DNA from: an uncultured Prevotellaceae bacterium
GTDB taxonomy: Bacteria; Bacteroidota; Bacteroidia; Bacteroidales; Bacteroidaceae
Direction: 5' to 3'
DNA: 61,553 bases
Assembly: GCA_902800245.1 (NCBI GenBank)
Contig: CADCDY010000013.1
Coordinates: forward strand, 1 to 61,553
Positions 50,866 through 59,928 of this stretch are shown one piece after another (positions within the stretch are counted from its first letter, which is position 1; each line of letters starts with the position of its first letter). The notes beneath the pieces are model-generated. The model ran no database searches. It had not been told where the DNA came from and worked only from the letters and a program-made list of their open reading frames with translations. The position numbers were made by a program, and so were the translations under genes.

Positions 50866-52524
50866 ATGAACGATATACCAAGTTTTAATTCCTACATCGA
50901 AAAATCGATCAAGGAAAACTGGCTACTAGATGCTCTGACAGACTACAAAGGTGCTACATTGCAGTATCACGACGTAGCCCGAAAGATAGAGAAGCTGCAC
51001 ATCATGATGCATGCTGCCGGAATAGAAAAGGGAGACCGCATAGCTGTATGTGGCCGTAACTCAGCCCATTGGGCAGTAGCGTTTTTGGCCACGCTGACTT
51101 ATGGAGCGGTGATAGTACCCATCCTGCATGAATTCAACGGTGAACAGATTCACAATATTGTTAATCATTCGGAAAGCCGACTGTTGTTTGTGGGTGACTA
51201 CGTAGTAAACATGATAGACGAGAAGCAGATGCCTGATTTGGAGGGAATCTTCAACCTGCCTGACTTCTCGCTTTACGTTTCTCACAACGAAGCACTAACG
51301 GACGCCCGCGAACGACTGAACGAGCTGTTCGGACGGAAATATCCGAACGCCTTCCGTAGGGATGACGTACATTGGTATATGGGAGATTCCGAAGAACTCT
51401 GCATGATTAACTACACATCAGGAACGACAGGTTTTTCGAAGGGAGTCATGCTGCCCTATCGTGCATTGTGGGGAAACGTGGATTTCTGCCAGAAGCAACT
51501 GGGCATCCACATGCCTAAGTTCAGCAATACGCTGAGTATTCTGCCAATGGCACATATGTACGGTATGGCCATCGAGTTTCTGTTCCCCTTCTGTTCGGGC
51601 TATCACCTGCACTTCCTGACACGACTGCCCTCGCCTGCCGTCATTGCTGAGGCCTTCAAGGAAGTGTGTCCCGATGTAGTGGTTGCCGTGCCGCTGATTA
51701 TTGAGAAGATTATCCGTAAGCGCGTATTCCCCAAAATACAGAACAACGCTATGAAACTGCTGTTGCAGATGCCCGTCGTCCAGAAAAAGGTGAAGGAGCG
51801 TATCTGTCAGGAGGTTTATAAAGCATTTGGAGGACGGGCCTACGAGGTTATAGTAGGCGGTGCTCCGTTGAATCAGGAGATTGAGAAGTTTATGAAAAGT
51901 ATCGATTTCCCGCTGACCGTTGGTTACGGCACGACCGAATGTGCACCACTTATTTCATATAGCGACTACCATGATTTCGTACCGGGTTCATGCGGTACTC
52001 CCCTGCCCTGCATGGAGGTAAAAATCCTGAGCAGCGATCCACAGAACATTGCTGGCGAGATAGTGACACGCGGTACCAACCTTATGTTGGGCTACTACAA
52101 AAACGAGGAAGCCACGAAGACAGCTATCGACGAAGACGGCTGGTATCACACCGGTGACTTGGCTACGATGTCGAGCGATGGACATATCTTCATCCGCGGA
52201 CGCCTGAAGAATATGCTGCTGGGGGCTAATGGACAGAACGTCTATCCGGAAGAGATTGAGGACAAACTGAACTCGATGGCAATGGTTAGCGAATGTATCA
52301 TCGTACAGCGTGGTGACAAACTGGTGGCATTGGTCTATCCCGATATGGATGAGGCCAAGGCGATGGAATTCACCGAGGAAGACCTGCGGAATGTGATGGA
52401 GCAAAACCGTCAGGAATTGAACAACCAGTTGCCAGTATACAGCAAGATTTCGGCCTTCGAACTGCAGAAGCAGGAGTTTATGAAGACCCCGAAGAAGAGT
52501 ATTAAACGTTATCTATATAAATAA
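50866..52524 (+). CDS. Long-chain acyl-CoA synthetase (copy 1)
   Basis: A 552-aa AMP-forming ligase of the FadD type, which activates fatty acids as acyl-AMP then acyl-CoA. Adenylation motifs: INYTSGTTGFSKGVM (P-loop-like), VGYGTTECAPLIS, WYHTGDL, and the C-terminal KxxK-like catalytic Lys in KTPKKSIKRYLYK. The ATG at 50866 follows TACCTTTG (50835-50842) by about 24 nt; the frame is open upstream to 50812. The next gene, 6 nt downstream, is a close paralogue. Substrate chain length is not visible. Confidence 0.88.
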   Translation: MNDIPSFNSYIEKSIKENWLLDALTDYKGATLQYHDVARKIEKLHIMMHAAGIEKGDRIAVCGRNSAHWAVAFLATLTYGAVIVPILHEFNGEQIHNIVNHSESRLLFVGDYVVNMIDEKQMPDLEGIFNLPDFSLYVSHNEALTDARERLNELFGRKYPNAFRRDDVHWYMGDSEELCMINYTSGTTGFSKGVMLPYRALWGNVDFCQKQLGIHMPKFSNTLSILPMAHMYGMAIEFLFPFCSGYHLHFLTRLPSPAVIAEAFKEVCPDVVVAVPLIIEKIIRKRVFPKIQNNAMKLLLQMPVVQKKVKERICQEVYKAFGGRAYEVIVGGAPLNQEIEKFMKSIDFPLTVGYGTTECAPLISYSDYHDFVPGSCGTPLPCMEVKILSSDPQNIAGEIVTRGTNLMLGYYKNEEATKTAIDEDGWYHTGDLATMSSDGHIFIRGRLKNMLLGANGQNVYPEEIEDKLNSMAMVSECIIVQRGDKLVALVYPDMDEAKAMEFTEEDLRNVMEQNRQELNNQLPVYSKISAFELQKQEFMKTPKKSIKRYLYK

Positions 52525-52530
52525 GGTATT

Positions 52531-54192
52531 ATGGAAACATACCCAAGTTTTAACAAACTGATAGAGCAGAGCATCATCAATAACTGGGACCTAGACGCTC
52601 TGACCGACTACAAGGGTGCAACACTACAGTTCCACGACGTAGCCAGGAAAATAGAGAAACTGCATATCCTGTTTGAGAACTGCGGTGTAGAAAAGGGCGA
52701 CAAGATAGCCCTCTGCGGACGTAATAGCAGCCAATGGGCGGTGGCATTTATTGCTACGCTGACCTACGGAGCCGTGGCCGTGCCCATTTTGCACGAGTTC
52801 ATGGCCGAGCAGATTCACAATATTGTGAACCATTCAGATGCCAAATTACTATTCGTGGGTGACCACGTAGCGACGCAGATAGACCCCATGCAGATGCCCA
52901 ATTTGGAAGGTATCATCAACAATCCCGACTACTCACTGATGGTGTCGCGAACAGACAAGTTAACATATGCTCGCGAGCACTTGAACGAGCTGTACGGAAA
53001 GAAATTTCCCAAGTATTTCCGTAAGGAACACGTACATTATTATTTAGAGGAGAACGGCGACGAGCTGGCACTCATCAACTACACCTCAGGAACGACAGGA
53101 TTTTCGAAGGGTGTCATGATTCCTTACCGTGCATTGTGGTCGAACTACGACTTTGCCGACCATGTACTGGGAAAGATTATCGGTCGCAGCGACCGCATCA
53201 TCTCCATCCTGCCAATGGCTCACATGTATGGCATGGCCTTCGAATTCATCTTCGAATTCATCCACGGCTGTCACGTCTACTACCTGAACCGCATCCCGTC
53301 ACCAGCCATCATCGCGCAGGCTTTTGCTGACATCAAACCGAAGATTATCATTGCAGTTCCACTGGTAATAGAAAAAATCATTCGAAAGAAAGTATTCCCC
53401 AAGATACAGAACAACCGTATGCGCCTGTTGCTGGCTATGCCAGTTATCTCGAAAAAGGTTCGCGAAACTATCTGCAAGGAAGTCGTCAAGGCCTTTGGCG
53501 GCGAGTTGTACGAAGTTATTATCGGCGGTGCTGCATTCAATCAGGAGGTGGAGGCATTCTTGAAGCGTATTGAGTTCCCCTACACCGTCGGTTATGGTGC
53601 TACCGAGTGTGCACCCATCATCTGCTACCGCGACTGGCACACCTTCGTGCAGGGTTCGTGCGGACAGGAGGCTTACCACATGAAGGTGAAGATCAATTCT
53701 ACCAACCCTGCAGAGATTCCTGGCGAGATTCTGGCCAAGGGTCCGAACGTGATGTTGGGCTATTACAAGAACGAAGAGGCTACGCGCGAAACGTTGGACA
53801 AGGACGGCTGGTACCACACCGGTGACTTGGGCACGATGGACTACGACGGTAACGTCTTTATCAACGGACGAAGCAAAAACATGCTGCTCGGTCCCAGTGG
53901 ACAAAACATCTATCCAGAAGAAATCGAGGACAAACTGAACTCGATGACTATGGTTGTCGAAAGCATCGTCGTTCAGCGCGACAACAAACTCGTTGGACTG
54001 GTTTATCCCGACTACGACGAGGCCCAAAACATGCGATTCAACGATGACGACATCCGCAACATCATGGAGCAGAACCGCAACCAGCTGAACGAAATGCTGC
54101 CAGCGTACGAGAAGATTACGGAGATTGAAATCCGCAAGACGGAGTTCGAAAAAACGCCGAAACGCAGCATCAAACGATACTTGTACACTTAA
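52531..54192 (+). CDS. Long-chain acyl-CoA synthetase (copy 2)
   Basis: A 553-aa paralogue of the preceding protein, by eye about 65-70% identical over its whole length (for example DALTDYKGATLQFHDVARK against DALTDYKGATLQYHDVARK). All adenylation motifs are kept: INYTSGTTGFSKGVM, VGYGATECAPII, WYHTGDLG, and KTPKRSIKRYLYT. The two genes form one operon that ends at the terminator at 54203-54232, so they arose by tandem duplication and both remain intact. Confidence 0.88.
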   Translation: METYPSFNKLIEQSIINNWDLDALTDYKGATLQFHDVARKIEKLHILFENCGVEKGDKIALCGRNSSQWAVAFIATLTYGAVAVPILHEFMAEQIHNIVNHSDAKLLFVGDHVATQIDPMQMPNLEGIINNPDYSLMVSRTDKLTYAREHLNELYGKKFPKYFRKEHVHYYLEENGDELALINYTSGTTGFSKGVMIPYRALWSNYDFADHVLGKIIGRSDRIISILPMAHMYGMAFEFIFEFIHGCHVYYLNRIPSPAIIAQAFADIKPKIIIAVPLVIEKIIRKKVFPKIQNNRMRLLLAMPVISKKVRETICKEVVKAFGGELYEVIIGGAAFNQEVEAFLKRIEFPYTVGYGATECAPIICYRDWHTFVQGSCGQEAYHMKVKINSTNPAEIPGEILAKGPNVMLGYYKNEEATRETLDKDGWYHTGDLGTMDYDGNVFINGRSKNMLLGPSGQNIYPEEIEDKLNSMTMVVESIVVQRDNKLVGLVYPDYDEAQNMRFNDDDIRNIMEQNRNQLNEMLPAYEKITEIEIRKTEFEKTPKRSIKRYLYT

Positions 54193-54202
54193 AATCATAG
54201 AG

Positions 54203-54232
54203 AAGGCGAGGATTTTTCCTCGCTTTTTTTTG
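54203..54232 (+). terminator. Intrinsic terminator after acyl-CoA synthetases
   Basis: GGCGAGGA, TTTTT loop, TCCTCGC-type arm and eight T: a classic hairpin and U-tract 11 nt beyond the stop codon. Confidence 0.85.
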
Positions 54233-54251
54233 TGGAATGAAAAAAAAGCAT

Positions 54252-54326
54252 TACTTTTGCAACGCCGTTGGAGAATTCCCCCATTGTAAGTAGGGGTACC
54301 GGCGGCAAGATAAATTGCATAGAAAT
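54252..54326 (+). promoter_or_regulatory. thrA promoter and leader
   Basis: TACTTTTG at 54252-54259 is the -7 box. The about 60-nt leader contains GAATTCCCCCATT and AGGGGTACCGGC (54273-54304), related to the palindromic insert at 40521-40575. No threonine-rich leader peptide is present, so classical attenuation is unlikely. Confidence 0.55.
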
Positions 54327-56807
54327 ATGAAAGTAATGAAATTCGGCGGAACGTCCGTAGGTTCCGTGAAAAGCATTTTGAGCTTAAAAGAGATTGTGGA
54401 GGCAGAAGCCGGACGGGGGCCTGTCGTAGTAGTAGTTAGCGCCCTGAACGGCATCACCGACAAACTGATTGCAACGTCAGAGTTGGCGAAGAATGGCGAC
54501 AGCCACTATCGCGAGGAGTTTGAAGCGATGGTGACGCGCCACCACCAAATGATCGACGCCATCATTCAGGACGACAAAAAGCGCATTGACTTATTCAATA
54601 GTGTAGATCAGCTCTTCGACCAGTTGAGGAGTATCTACTATGGTGTGTTCCTGATTCACGACCTCAGTGAGAAGACGCAGGACACTATCATCTCGTATGG
54701 TGAACGTCTGTCGTCGCACATTGTCGCTGCCATGATTAAGAATGGTATGCGCATGAATGCCCGTGACTTCATCCGCACGGAGACCAAGGAAGGGAAGCAT
54801 GTGCTCGACACCGAACTGACCAACAAACTGGTGAAGGAAGCCTTTGCTACCTTCCAGAACAACAATACTAATGCCAGCAAGACGGTCGCCGTGGTGCCAG
54901 GATTCATTGCTCGCGACCGTGACAGCCACGAGACGACAAACCTCGGACGTGGCGGAAGCGACTATACTGCAGCCATTATCGCTGCAGCCCTCGACGCTGA
55001 AATTCTGGAGATATGGACGGACGTTGACGGTTTCATGACTGCCGACCCGAAGGTCATCAAGACGGCTTACACCATCAACGAACTCTCCTACGTGGAGGCG
55101 ATGGAGCTGTGTAACTTCGGTGCGAAGGTTATCTATCCTCCGACTATCTATCCCGTCTGCGTCAAGAATATACCTATTAAGGTCAAGAATACATTCAACC
55201 CTGAACATCCGGGAACACTCATCAAGGCCACGATAGACAACGACCAAAAGCCTATCAAGGGTATCTCGTCAATTAAGGGTACTTCGCTGATTACCGTCAC
55301 GGGTCTGTCGATGGTGGGTGTGATTGGTGTGAACCGCCGTATCTTCACGACGCTCGCCAACAAGGGCATCAGCGTCTTTATGGTATCGCAGGCTTCGTCT
55401 GAGAACTCTACCTCTATCGGTGTGCGCGACGAGGATGCCGAGGCTGCTGCAGAGGTGCTGAACGCTGAGTTCGCCAAGGAGATTGAGACGGGTGCTATGT
55501 TCCCCATGCAGGTGGAGAGTGGTTTGGCTACTATCGCTATCGTGGGTGAGAACATGAAGCAGACGCCAGGTATCGCTGGTAAACTGTTCGGCACGTTAGG
55601 CCGAAGCGGTATCAGCGTCATTGCCTGTGCCCAGGGTGCCTCAGAAACCAATATCTCATTCGTTGTCGATGGGAAGTTCCTGCGCAAGTCGCTCAACGTA
55701 CTGCACGACTCGTTCTTCCTGTCAGAATACAAAGTGCTCAACATCTTCATTTGCGGTATCGGTACGGTGGGTGGCATGCTGCTCGAGCAGATTCGTACCC
55801 AGCAGCAGTTCCTCATGCAGTCACGTCGTCTGAAGCTGAACGTGGTCGGCATTTCCGATGTCGATAACTTTGTTTTGGATCGCGACGGCATCGACCTCGA
55901 CAATTACGAGAAGATTCTGCGTGCAGGTTTCAAGGCTGACACCGACCACATGCGCGAGGAAATCATCAAGATGAACATCTTTAACAGCGTCTTTGTCGAC
56001 TGTACCGCCAGCAAGCAGATAGCAACATTATATCAGACCTTCCTGGAACACAACATCAGCGTCGTTGCTGCCAACAAGATTGCCGCTTCGAGCGACTACG
56101 ACAGCTACGTGAAACTTCGCCAGACGGCCCGCGACCGTGGTGTATGGTTCCGCTACGAGACCAACGTTGGTGCTGGTCTGCCAATTATCGGTACCATCAA
56201 CGACCTGTGCAACTCGGGCGATAAGATTCTGAAGATTGAGGCTATCCTCTCTGGTACGCTGAACTTCATCTTCAACGAGATTGCAGCCGATGTTCCGTTC
56301 TCTGAGACGGTGAAGCGTGCTAAGGAACAGCGTTACTCTGAGCCTGATCCACGTATCGACCTCAGTGGTACGGACGTGATTCGTAAGCTGGTCATCCTGA
56401 CTCGTGAGGCTGGTTACAAAGTGGAACAGGACGACGTCGAGAAGCATCTCTTCGTGCCCGACAGCTACTTCGAGGGCTCTATCGATGACTTCTGGAAGCG
56501 TCTGCCAGAACTTGATGCTGACTTCGAGGCTCGTCGCAAGGTGCTCGAGGCAGAGAACAAGCGCTGGCGCTTTGTGGCCACGATGGAAGCTGACGAGAAG
56601 AATCCATCATCGTTCAAGACCAGTGTTGCCTTGAAAGAGGTTCCTTACGGACATCCCTTCTATGGCCTCGAGGGTTCTAACAATATCGTGCTGCTCACCA
56701 CTGAGCGCTACAAGGAGTACCCCATGCTCATTCAGGGCTATGGCGCCGGTGCTGCCGTCACCGCCGCAGGTGTGTTTGCAAATATTATGAGTATTGCAAA
56801 TATCTAA
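54327..56807 (+). CDS. thrA: Bifunctional aspartokinase / homoserine dehydrogenase
   Basis: An 826-aa ThrA: aspartokinase (1-290, KFGGTSVG and GRGGSDYTAAII), two ACT regulatory domains (about 310-460), and homoserine dehydrogenase (about 465-826: FICGIGTVGGMLLEQI, NVGAGLPIIGTINDL, LSGTLNFIF, EPDPRIDLSGTDVIRKLVIL). It catalyses the first and third steps from aspartate to threonine. The ATG at 54327 gives the family start MKVMKFGGTSVGS. First gene of the operon thrA - membrane protein - apgM-type - thrC. Feedback by threonine through the ACT domains is expected from the family. Confidence 0.96.
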   Translation: MKVMKFGGTSVGSVKSILSLKEIVEAEAGRGPVVVVVSALNGITDKLIATSELAKNGDSHYREEFEAMVTRHHQMIDAIIQDDKKRIDLFNSVDQLFDQLRSIYYGVFLIHDLSEKTQDTIISYGERLSSHIVAAMIKNGMRMNARDFIRTETKEGKHVLDTELTNKLVKEAFATFQNNNTNASKTVAVVPGFIARDRDSHETTNLGRGGSDYTAAIIAAALDAEILEIWTDVDGFMTADPKVIKTAYTINELSYVEAMELCNFGAKVIYPPTIYPVCVKNIPIKVKNTFNPEHPGTLIKATIDNDQKPIKGISSIKGTSLITVTGLSMVGVIGVNRRIFTTLANKGISVFMVSQASSENSTSIGVRDEDAEAAAEVLNAEFAKEIETGAMFPMQVESGLATIAIVGENMKQTPGIAGKLFGTLGRSGISVIACAQGASETNISFVVDGKFLRKSLNVLHDSFFLSEYKVLNIFICGIGTVGGMLLEQIRTQQQFLMQSRRLKLNVVGISDVDNFVLDRDGIDLDNYEKILRAGFKADTDHMREEIIKMNIFNSVFVDCTASKQIATLYQTFLEHNISVVAANKIAASSDYDSYVKLRQTARDRGVWFRYETNVGAGLPIIGTINDLCNSGDKILKIEAILSGTLNFIFNEIAADVPFSETVKRAKEQRYSEPDPRIDLSGTDVIRKLVILTREAGYKVEQDDVEKHLFVPDSYFEGSIDDFWKRLPELDADFEARRKVLEAENKRWRFVATMEADEKNPSSFKTSVALKEVPYGHPFYGLEGSNNIVLLTTERYKEYPMLIQGYGAGAAVTAAGVFANIMSIANI

Positions 56808-56812
56808 TAACA

Positions 56813-57115
56813 ATGAATCTTGTCATAAGAAAGAATCTTTACCACATATTGGTGCTATTGGGGATTGACGTTCTTGTTATTACATTGTACTTTTTTCCTC
56901 ACAGACAACCTTTAGACGGATTGACAGGACTTTTTATTATAATATGGATTGGTATTCTTATGCTTATCCTATCTTTAATATCATTGTTTACAAAAAAGGG
57001 CCGACACGAATGGAGCATTCCATATCTAGTAAATATTGTGGCTTTTTACTATTTGTTTGAGCTAGAGTCTCATATATGTACATATATATATTATGGATTT
57101 TGGTCATATTATTAA
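56813..57115 (+). CDS. Small AT-rich membrane protein in the thr operon
   Basis: A 100-aa hydrophobic protein with about three membrane helices (HILVLLGIDVLVITLYFF; LTGLFIIIWIGILMLILSL; YLVNIVAFYYLFELE). It lies 5 nt after thrA and directly abuts the next gene (TAA ATG, no spacer). Its base composition is clearly more AT-rich than the GC-rich genes on both sides, with many AT-rich codons (TAT, ATA, TTT), so it was probably inserted recently. I recognise no family. A role as threonine exporter is tempting from position but unsupported. Confidence 0.65.
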   Translation: MNLVIRKNLYHILVLLGIDVLVITLYFFPHRQPLDGLTGLFIIIWIGILMLILSLISLFTKKGRHEWSIPYLVNIVAFYYLFELESHICTYIYYGFWSYY

Positions 57116-58426
57116 ATGAAACACATTATAATTTTGGGTGACGGAATGGCTGACCTCCCAGTGGAAAGATTGGGTGGGAAGACCTTGCTGCAATATGCCC
57201 ATAAGCCCATGATGGACCAGCTGGCGCGTGAAGGCCGTTGTGGTCGCTTGGTGACGGTTCCAGAAGGATTTCCTCCAGGCTCAGAGGTTGCCAACACAGC
57301 TATCTTGGGTTATGATTTGAATAAAGTTTACGAAGGTCGCGGCCCATTGGAGGCTGCCTCTATCGGTTACGAGATGGCCGATGACGACTTTGCCATTCGT
57401 TGCAATATCATCACGCTGGAGAACGGCAAGATTATCACCCATAACGGTGGCAATCTGGAGACAGAAGACGCCCGCGTACTCATTGACTATCTGAACGAAA
57501 AACTCGCCAAGCCCATCAACGAACGAGAGGGCTGTGAGCGTGTGAAATTCATCACAGGCATACAATATCGCCATTTGTTGGTCATTAAAGGTGGCAACAA
57601 GCACATCGTCTGTGCTCCACCCCACGATCATCCCAACGAGCCTTGGCGCCCGCTGTTGGTGAAGGCAGAAAGTGTGGTCAGCGATTCCGTCGCTGACACG
57701 AAAGCGGATGTCAGCGGCAAAACCGCTGACCACCAAACCGCTGACGAGAAACGCCTCTCTGCACAAGAGACTGCAGATTTAATCAACGAGATGATTCTGA
57801 AATCGCAAGAGCTGCTGGCTCAGCATCCTTTTAACATCGAACGTGCCAAGAAAGGTGAGCGTCAGGCCAACAGCATCTGGCCTTGGAGTGGTGGCTATCG
57901 TCCGTCAATGGAAACACTCATGCAACAGTACCCGCAAATCAAGAGCGGTACGGTTATTAGTGCTGTCGATCTGATTCAGGGCATTGGTAAGTACGCTGGT
58001 CTGCGCATCGTCAAGGTTCCTGGTGCGACGGGACTGGCCGACACGAACTACGAAGGCAAGGCGCAGGCCGCCATTGACGCCCTCGAAAAGGACGACTTCG
58101 TGTTCGTACATGTGGAGGCCAGCGACGAGGCGGGTCACGATGGCGACTTGGAACTGAAACTGAAGACCATCGAGTATCTGGACCAGCGACTCATCGCAGC
58201 TATATATAATAAGGTAAAGGACAAAGACGTCTGCATCGCCGTACTGCCCGACCATCTGACGCCTGTCGAACAGCGCATCCACGTCGGACAGCCCGTGCCG
58301 TTCCTTATCTGGCACCGCGGCATCAAGCCAGACGCCGTGCAGCAGTACGACGAGGTTTCTTGCGTCAGCGGGGCCTATGGTCTGCTAAAACTCGATGAAT
58401 TTATGAAAACATTTATGAGCTTATGA
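57116..58426 (+). CDS. apgM-family enzyme, probable homoserine kinase
   Basis: A 436-aa member of the 2,3-bisphosphoglycerate-independent mutase/alkaline phosphatase superfamily (IIILGDGMADLPV, GSEVANTAILGYD, GRGPLEAASIG, HVEASDEAGHDGD, VLPDHLTPVE). Position between thrA and thrC, with no ThrB gene nearby, supports the proposed homoserine kinase role of this subgroup. A stretch of about 25 residues (SVVSDSVADTKADVSGKTAD then HQTADEKR) is encoded by GC-rich palindromes at 57677-57745 and looks inserted before the conserved QETADLINEMILKSQELL. Starts right at the previous stop; its TGA overlaps the thrC start (ATGA). Confidence 0.85.
   Translation: MKHIIILGDGMADLPVERLGGKTLLQYAHKPMMDQLAREGRCGRLVTVPEGFPPGSEVANTAILGYDLNKVYEGRGPLEAASIGYEMADDDFAIRCNIITLENGKIITHNGGNLETEDARVLIDYLNEKLAKPINEREGCERVKFITGIQYRHLLVIKGGNKHIVCAPPHDHPNEPWRPLLVKAESVVSDSVADTKADVSGKTADHQTADEKRLSAQETADLINEMILKSQELLAQHPFNIERAKKGERQANSIWPWSGGYRPSMETLMQQYPQIKSGTVISAVDLIQGIGKYAGLRIVKVPGATGLADTNYEGKAQAAIDALEKDDFVFVHVEASDEAGHDGDLELKLKTIEYLDQRLIAAIYNKVKDKDVCIAVLPDHLTPVEQRIHVGQPVPFLIWHRGIKPDAVQQYDEVSCVSGAYGLLKLDEFMKTFMSL
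57677..57745. repeat. Palindromic inserts in the apgM-type gene
   Basis: Hairpin one GTCAGCGA/TCGCTGAC (57677-57697), hairpin two GTCAGCGG/CCGCTGAC (57710-57730), and a third right half CCGCTGAC at 57738-57745. Eight-bp stems and 5-nt loops, as at 43361-43414. Confidence 0.8.
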
Positions 58427-59775
58427 AATACTACAGTACAAACGGAAATGCGCCGATTGCAGATTTGCAAAAGGCGGTAGTGAAGGGACTGGCTGAGGAC
58501 CGCGGGCTCTACATGCCCGAAGAGATTTATACACTGCCAAAAGCGTTCGTCAACGACATGCCCGGCATGAAGTTCCAGGACATTGCATACAACGTAGCGC
58601 AGAATTTCTTTGGCGACGATGTGGACGGTGATGCCTTGCAGGACATCGTCTACGACACGCTGTCGTTCGACTGTCCGGTGGTCAAGGTAACAGACAACAT
58701 CTACGCGCTGGAGCTGTTCCACGGACCGACGCTGGCATTCAAGGACGTCGGCGCCCGCTTCATGGCCCGCCTGCTGGGCTACTTCCTCCGTCGCGGCGGT
58801 TCTGTATGTGGCTGTGCCACAGCCACTAACTCGACGGTAAACGTCCTCGTAGCCACCAGCGGCGACACAGGCAGCGCGGTGGCCAACGGCTTCCTTGGCG
58901 TTGAGGGCATCCACGTTTACGTCTTATACCCCAAGGGTAAAGTCTCGCCTATCCAGGAGTGCCAGTTCACGACACTGGGCAAGAACATCACCGCCATCGA
59001 GGTGGACGGTGTCTTCGACGACTGCCAGGCGCTGGTGAAGTCCGCATTCATGGACGAGGAATTGAACAAGCACATGAAGCTGACGTCAGCCAATTCCATC
59101 AACGTCGCCCGTTTCCTCCCGCAGGCGTTCTATTATTTTAATGCGTACGCACGCATGAAGGCCCTTGGTCTGGCCGACGAGCTCGTAATGTGCGTGCCCA
59201 GCGGCAACTTCGGAAACATCTGCTCGGCGCTGTTCGGCCACGAGATGGGACTGCCCATCAAGCGCTTCATCGCCGCCAACAATGCCAACGACGTCTTCTA
59301 CAACTATCTGCAGACTGGCAAGTACGAGCCCAAAGCTTCAGTACAGACATTAGCCAACGCTATGGATGTCGGCGACCCCTCGAACTTCGCGCGCATCCTG
59401 AACCTCTATTCCAAGAACAACGCATTGACTCCCGAGGCTACACACCATCGTATTACCAACCTCATTAGCGGAGCAACATACAGCGATGAACAGATTAAGG
59501 AAACCATGCGGCAATGCTACAGCGAGACGGGCTATGTGCTTGATCCTCATGGTGCTTGCGGTTATCGTGCACTGCAAGAGAACTTGAAGCCGGGTGAGGT
59601 TGGTGTATTCTGCGAGACGGCTCATCCTGCTAAGTTCAAGGAAAAGGTGGACGACATTCTGGGCATCGACATCGAGATTCCCGCCCGTCTGCGTGCATTT
59701 ATGGAAGGCGAGAAGCAGAGCGTGGAACTGTCAAAGGACTTCGCTGATTTCAAGGCCTACCTGATGAATCAGTAA
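58423..59775 (+). CDS. thrC: Threonine synthase
   Basis: A 450-aa PLP enzyme converting O-phosphohomoserine to threonine. The internal-aldimine Lys lies in GPTLAFKDVGARF; other markers are VATSGDTGSAVANG, the PSGNFGNICSALF phosphate-binding loop and NANDVFYNYL. The N-terminus MKYYSTNGNAPIADLQKAV is typical of the long bacterial form. Last gene of the threonine operon; ATGA overlap with the apgM-type gene. Confidence 0.95.
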   Translation: MKYYSTNGNAPIADLQKAVVKGLAEDRGLYMPEEIYTLPKAFVNDMPGMKFQDIAYNVAQNFFGDDVDGDALQDIVYDTLSFDCPVVKVTDNIYALELFHGPTLAFKDVGARFMARLLGYFLRRGGSVCGCATATNSTVNVLVATSGDTGSAVANGFLGVEGIHVYVLYPKGKVSPIQECQFTTLGKNITAIEVDGVFDDCQALVKSAFMDEELNKHMKLTSANSINVARFLPQAFYYFNAYARMKALGLADELVMCVPSGNFGNICSALFGHEMGLPIKRFIAANNANDVFYNYLQTGKYEPKASVQTLANAMDVGDPSNFARILNLYSKNNALTPEATHHRITNLISGATYSDEQIKETMRQCYSETGYVLDPHGACGYRALQENLKPGEVGVFCETAHPAKFKEKVDDILGIDIEIPARLRAFMEGEKQSVELSKDFADFKAYLMNQ

Positions 59776-59822
59776 TAAATAGTCCCACCCATCCCATCAG
59801 TGTCAAAAGAAAAACAAGTGGC

Positions 59823-59888
59823 TGCAAACGTTAACGTAATAAATTACGTAAAAATGATACGTTATTCGGAAAATATTCACTATCTTTG
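59823..59888 (+). promoter_or_regulatory. uxaB operator and promoter
   Basis: TATCTTTG at 59881-59888 is the -7 box. Upstream are TGCAAACGTTAACG (59823-59836), a LacI-family-like half-palindrome, and the perfect palindrome ACGTAATAAATTACGT (59835-59850). Both suggest sugar-acid-responsive repression; the regulator is not in the window. Confidence 0.5.
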
Positions 59889-59928
59889 CACTGAAATAAA
59901 ACAAACTATTTATAAAATATAACGAATT

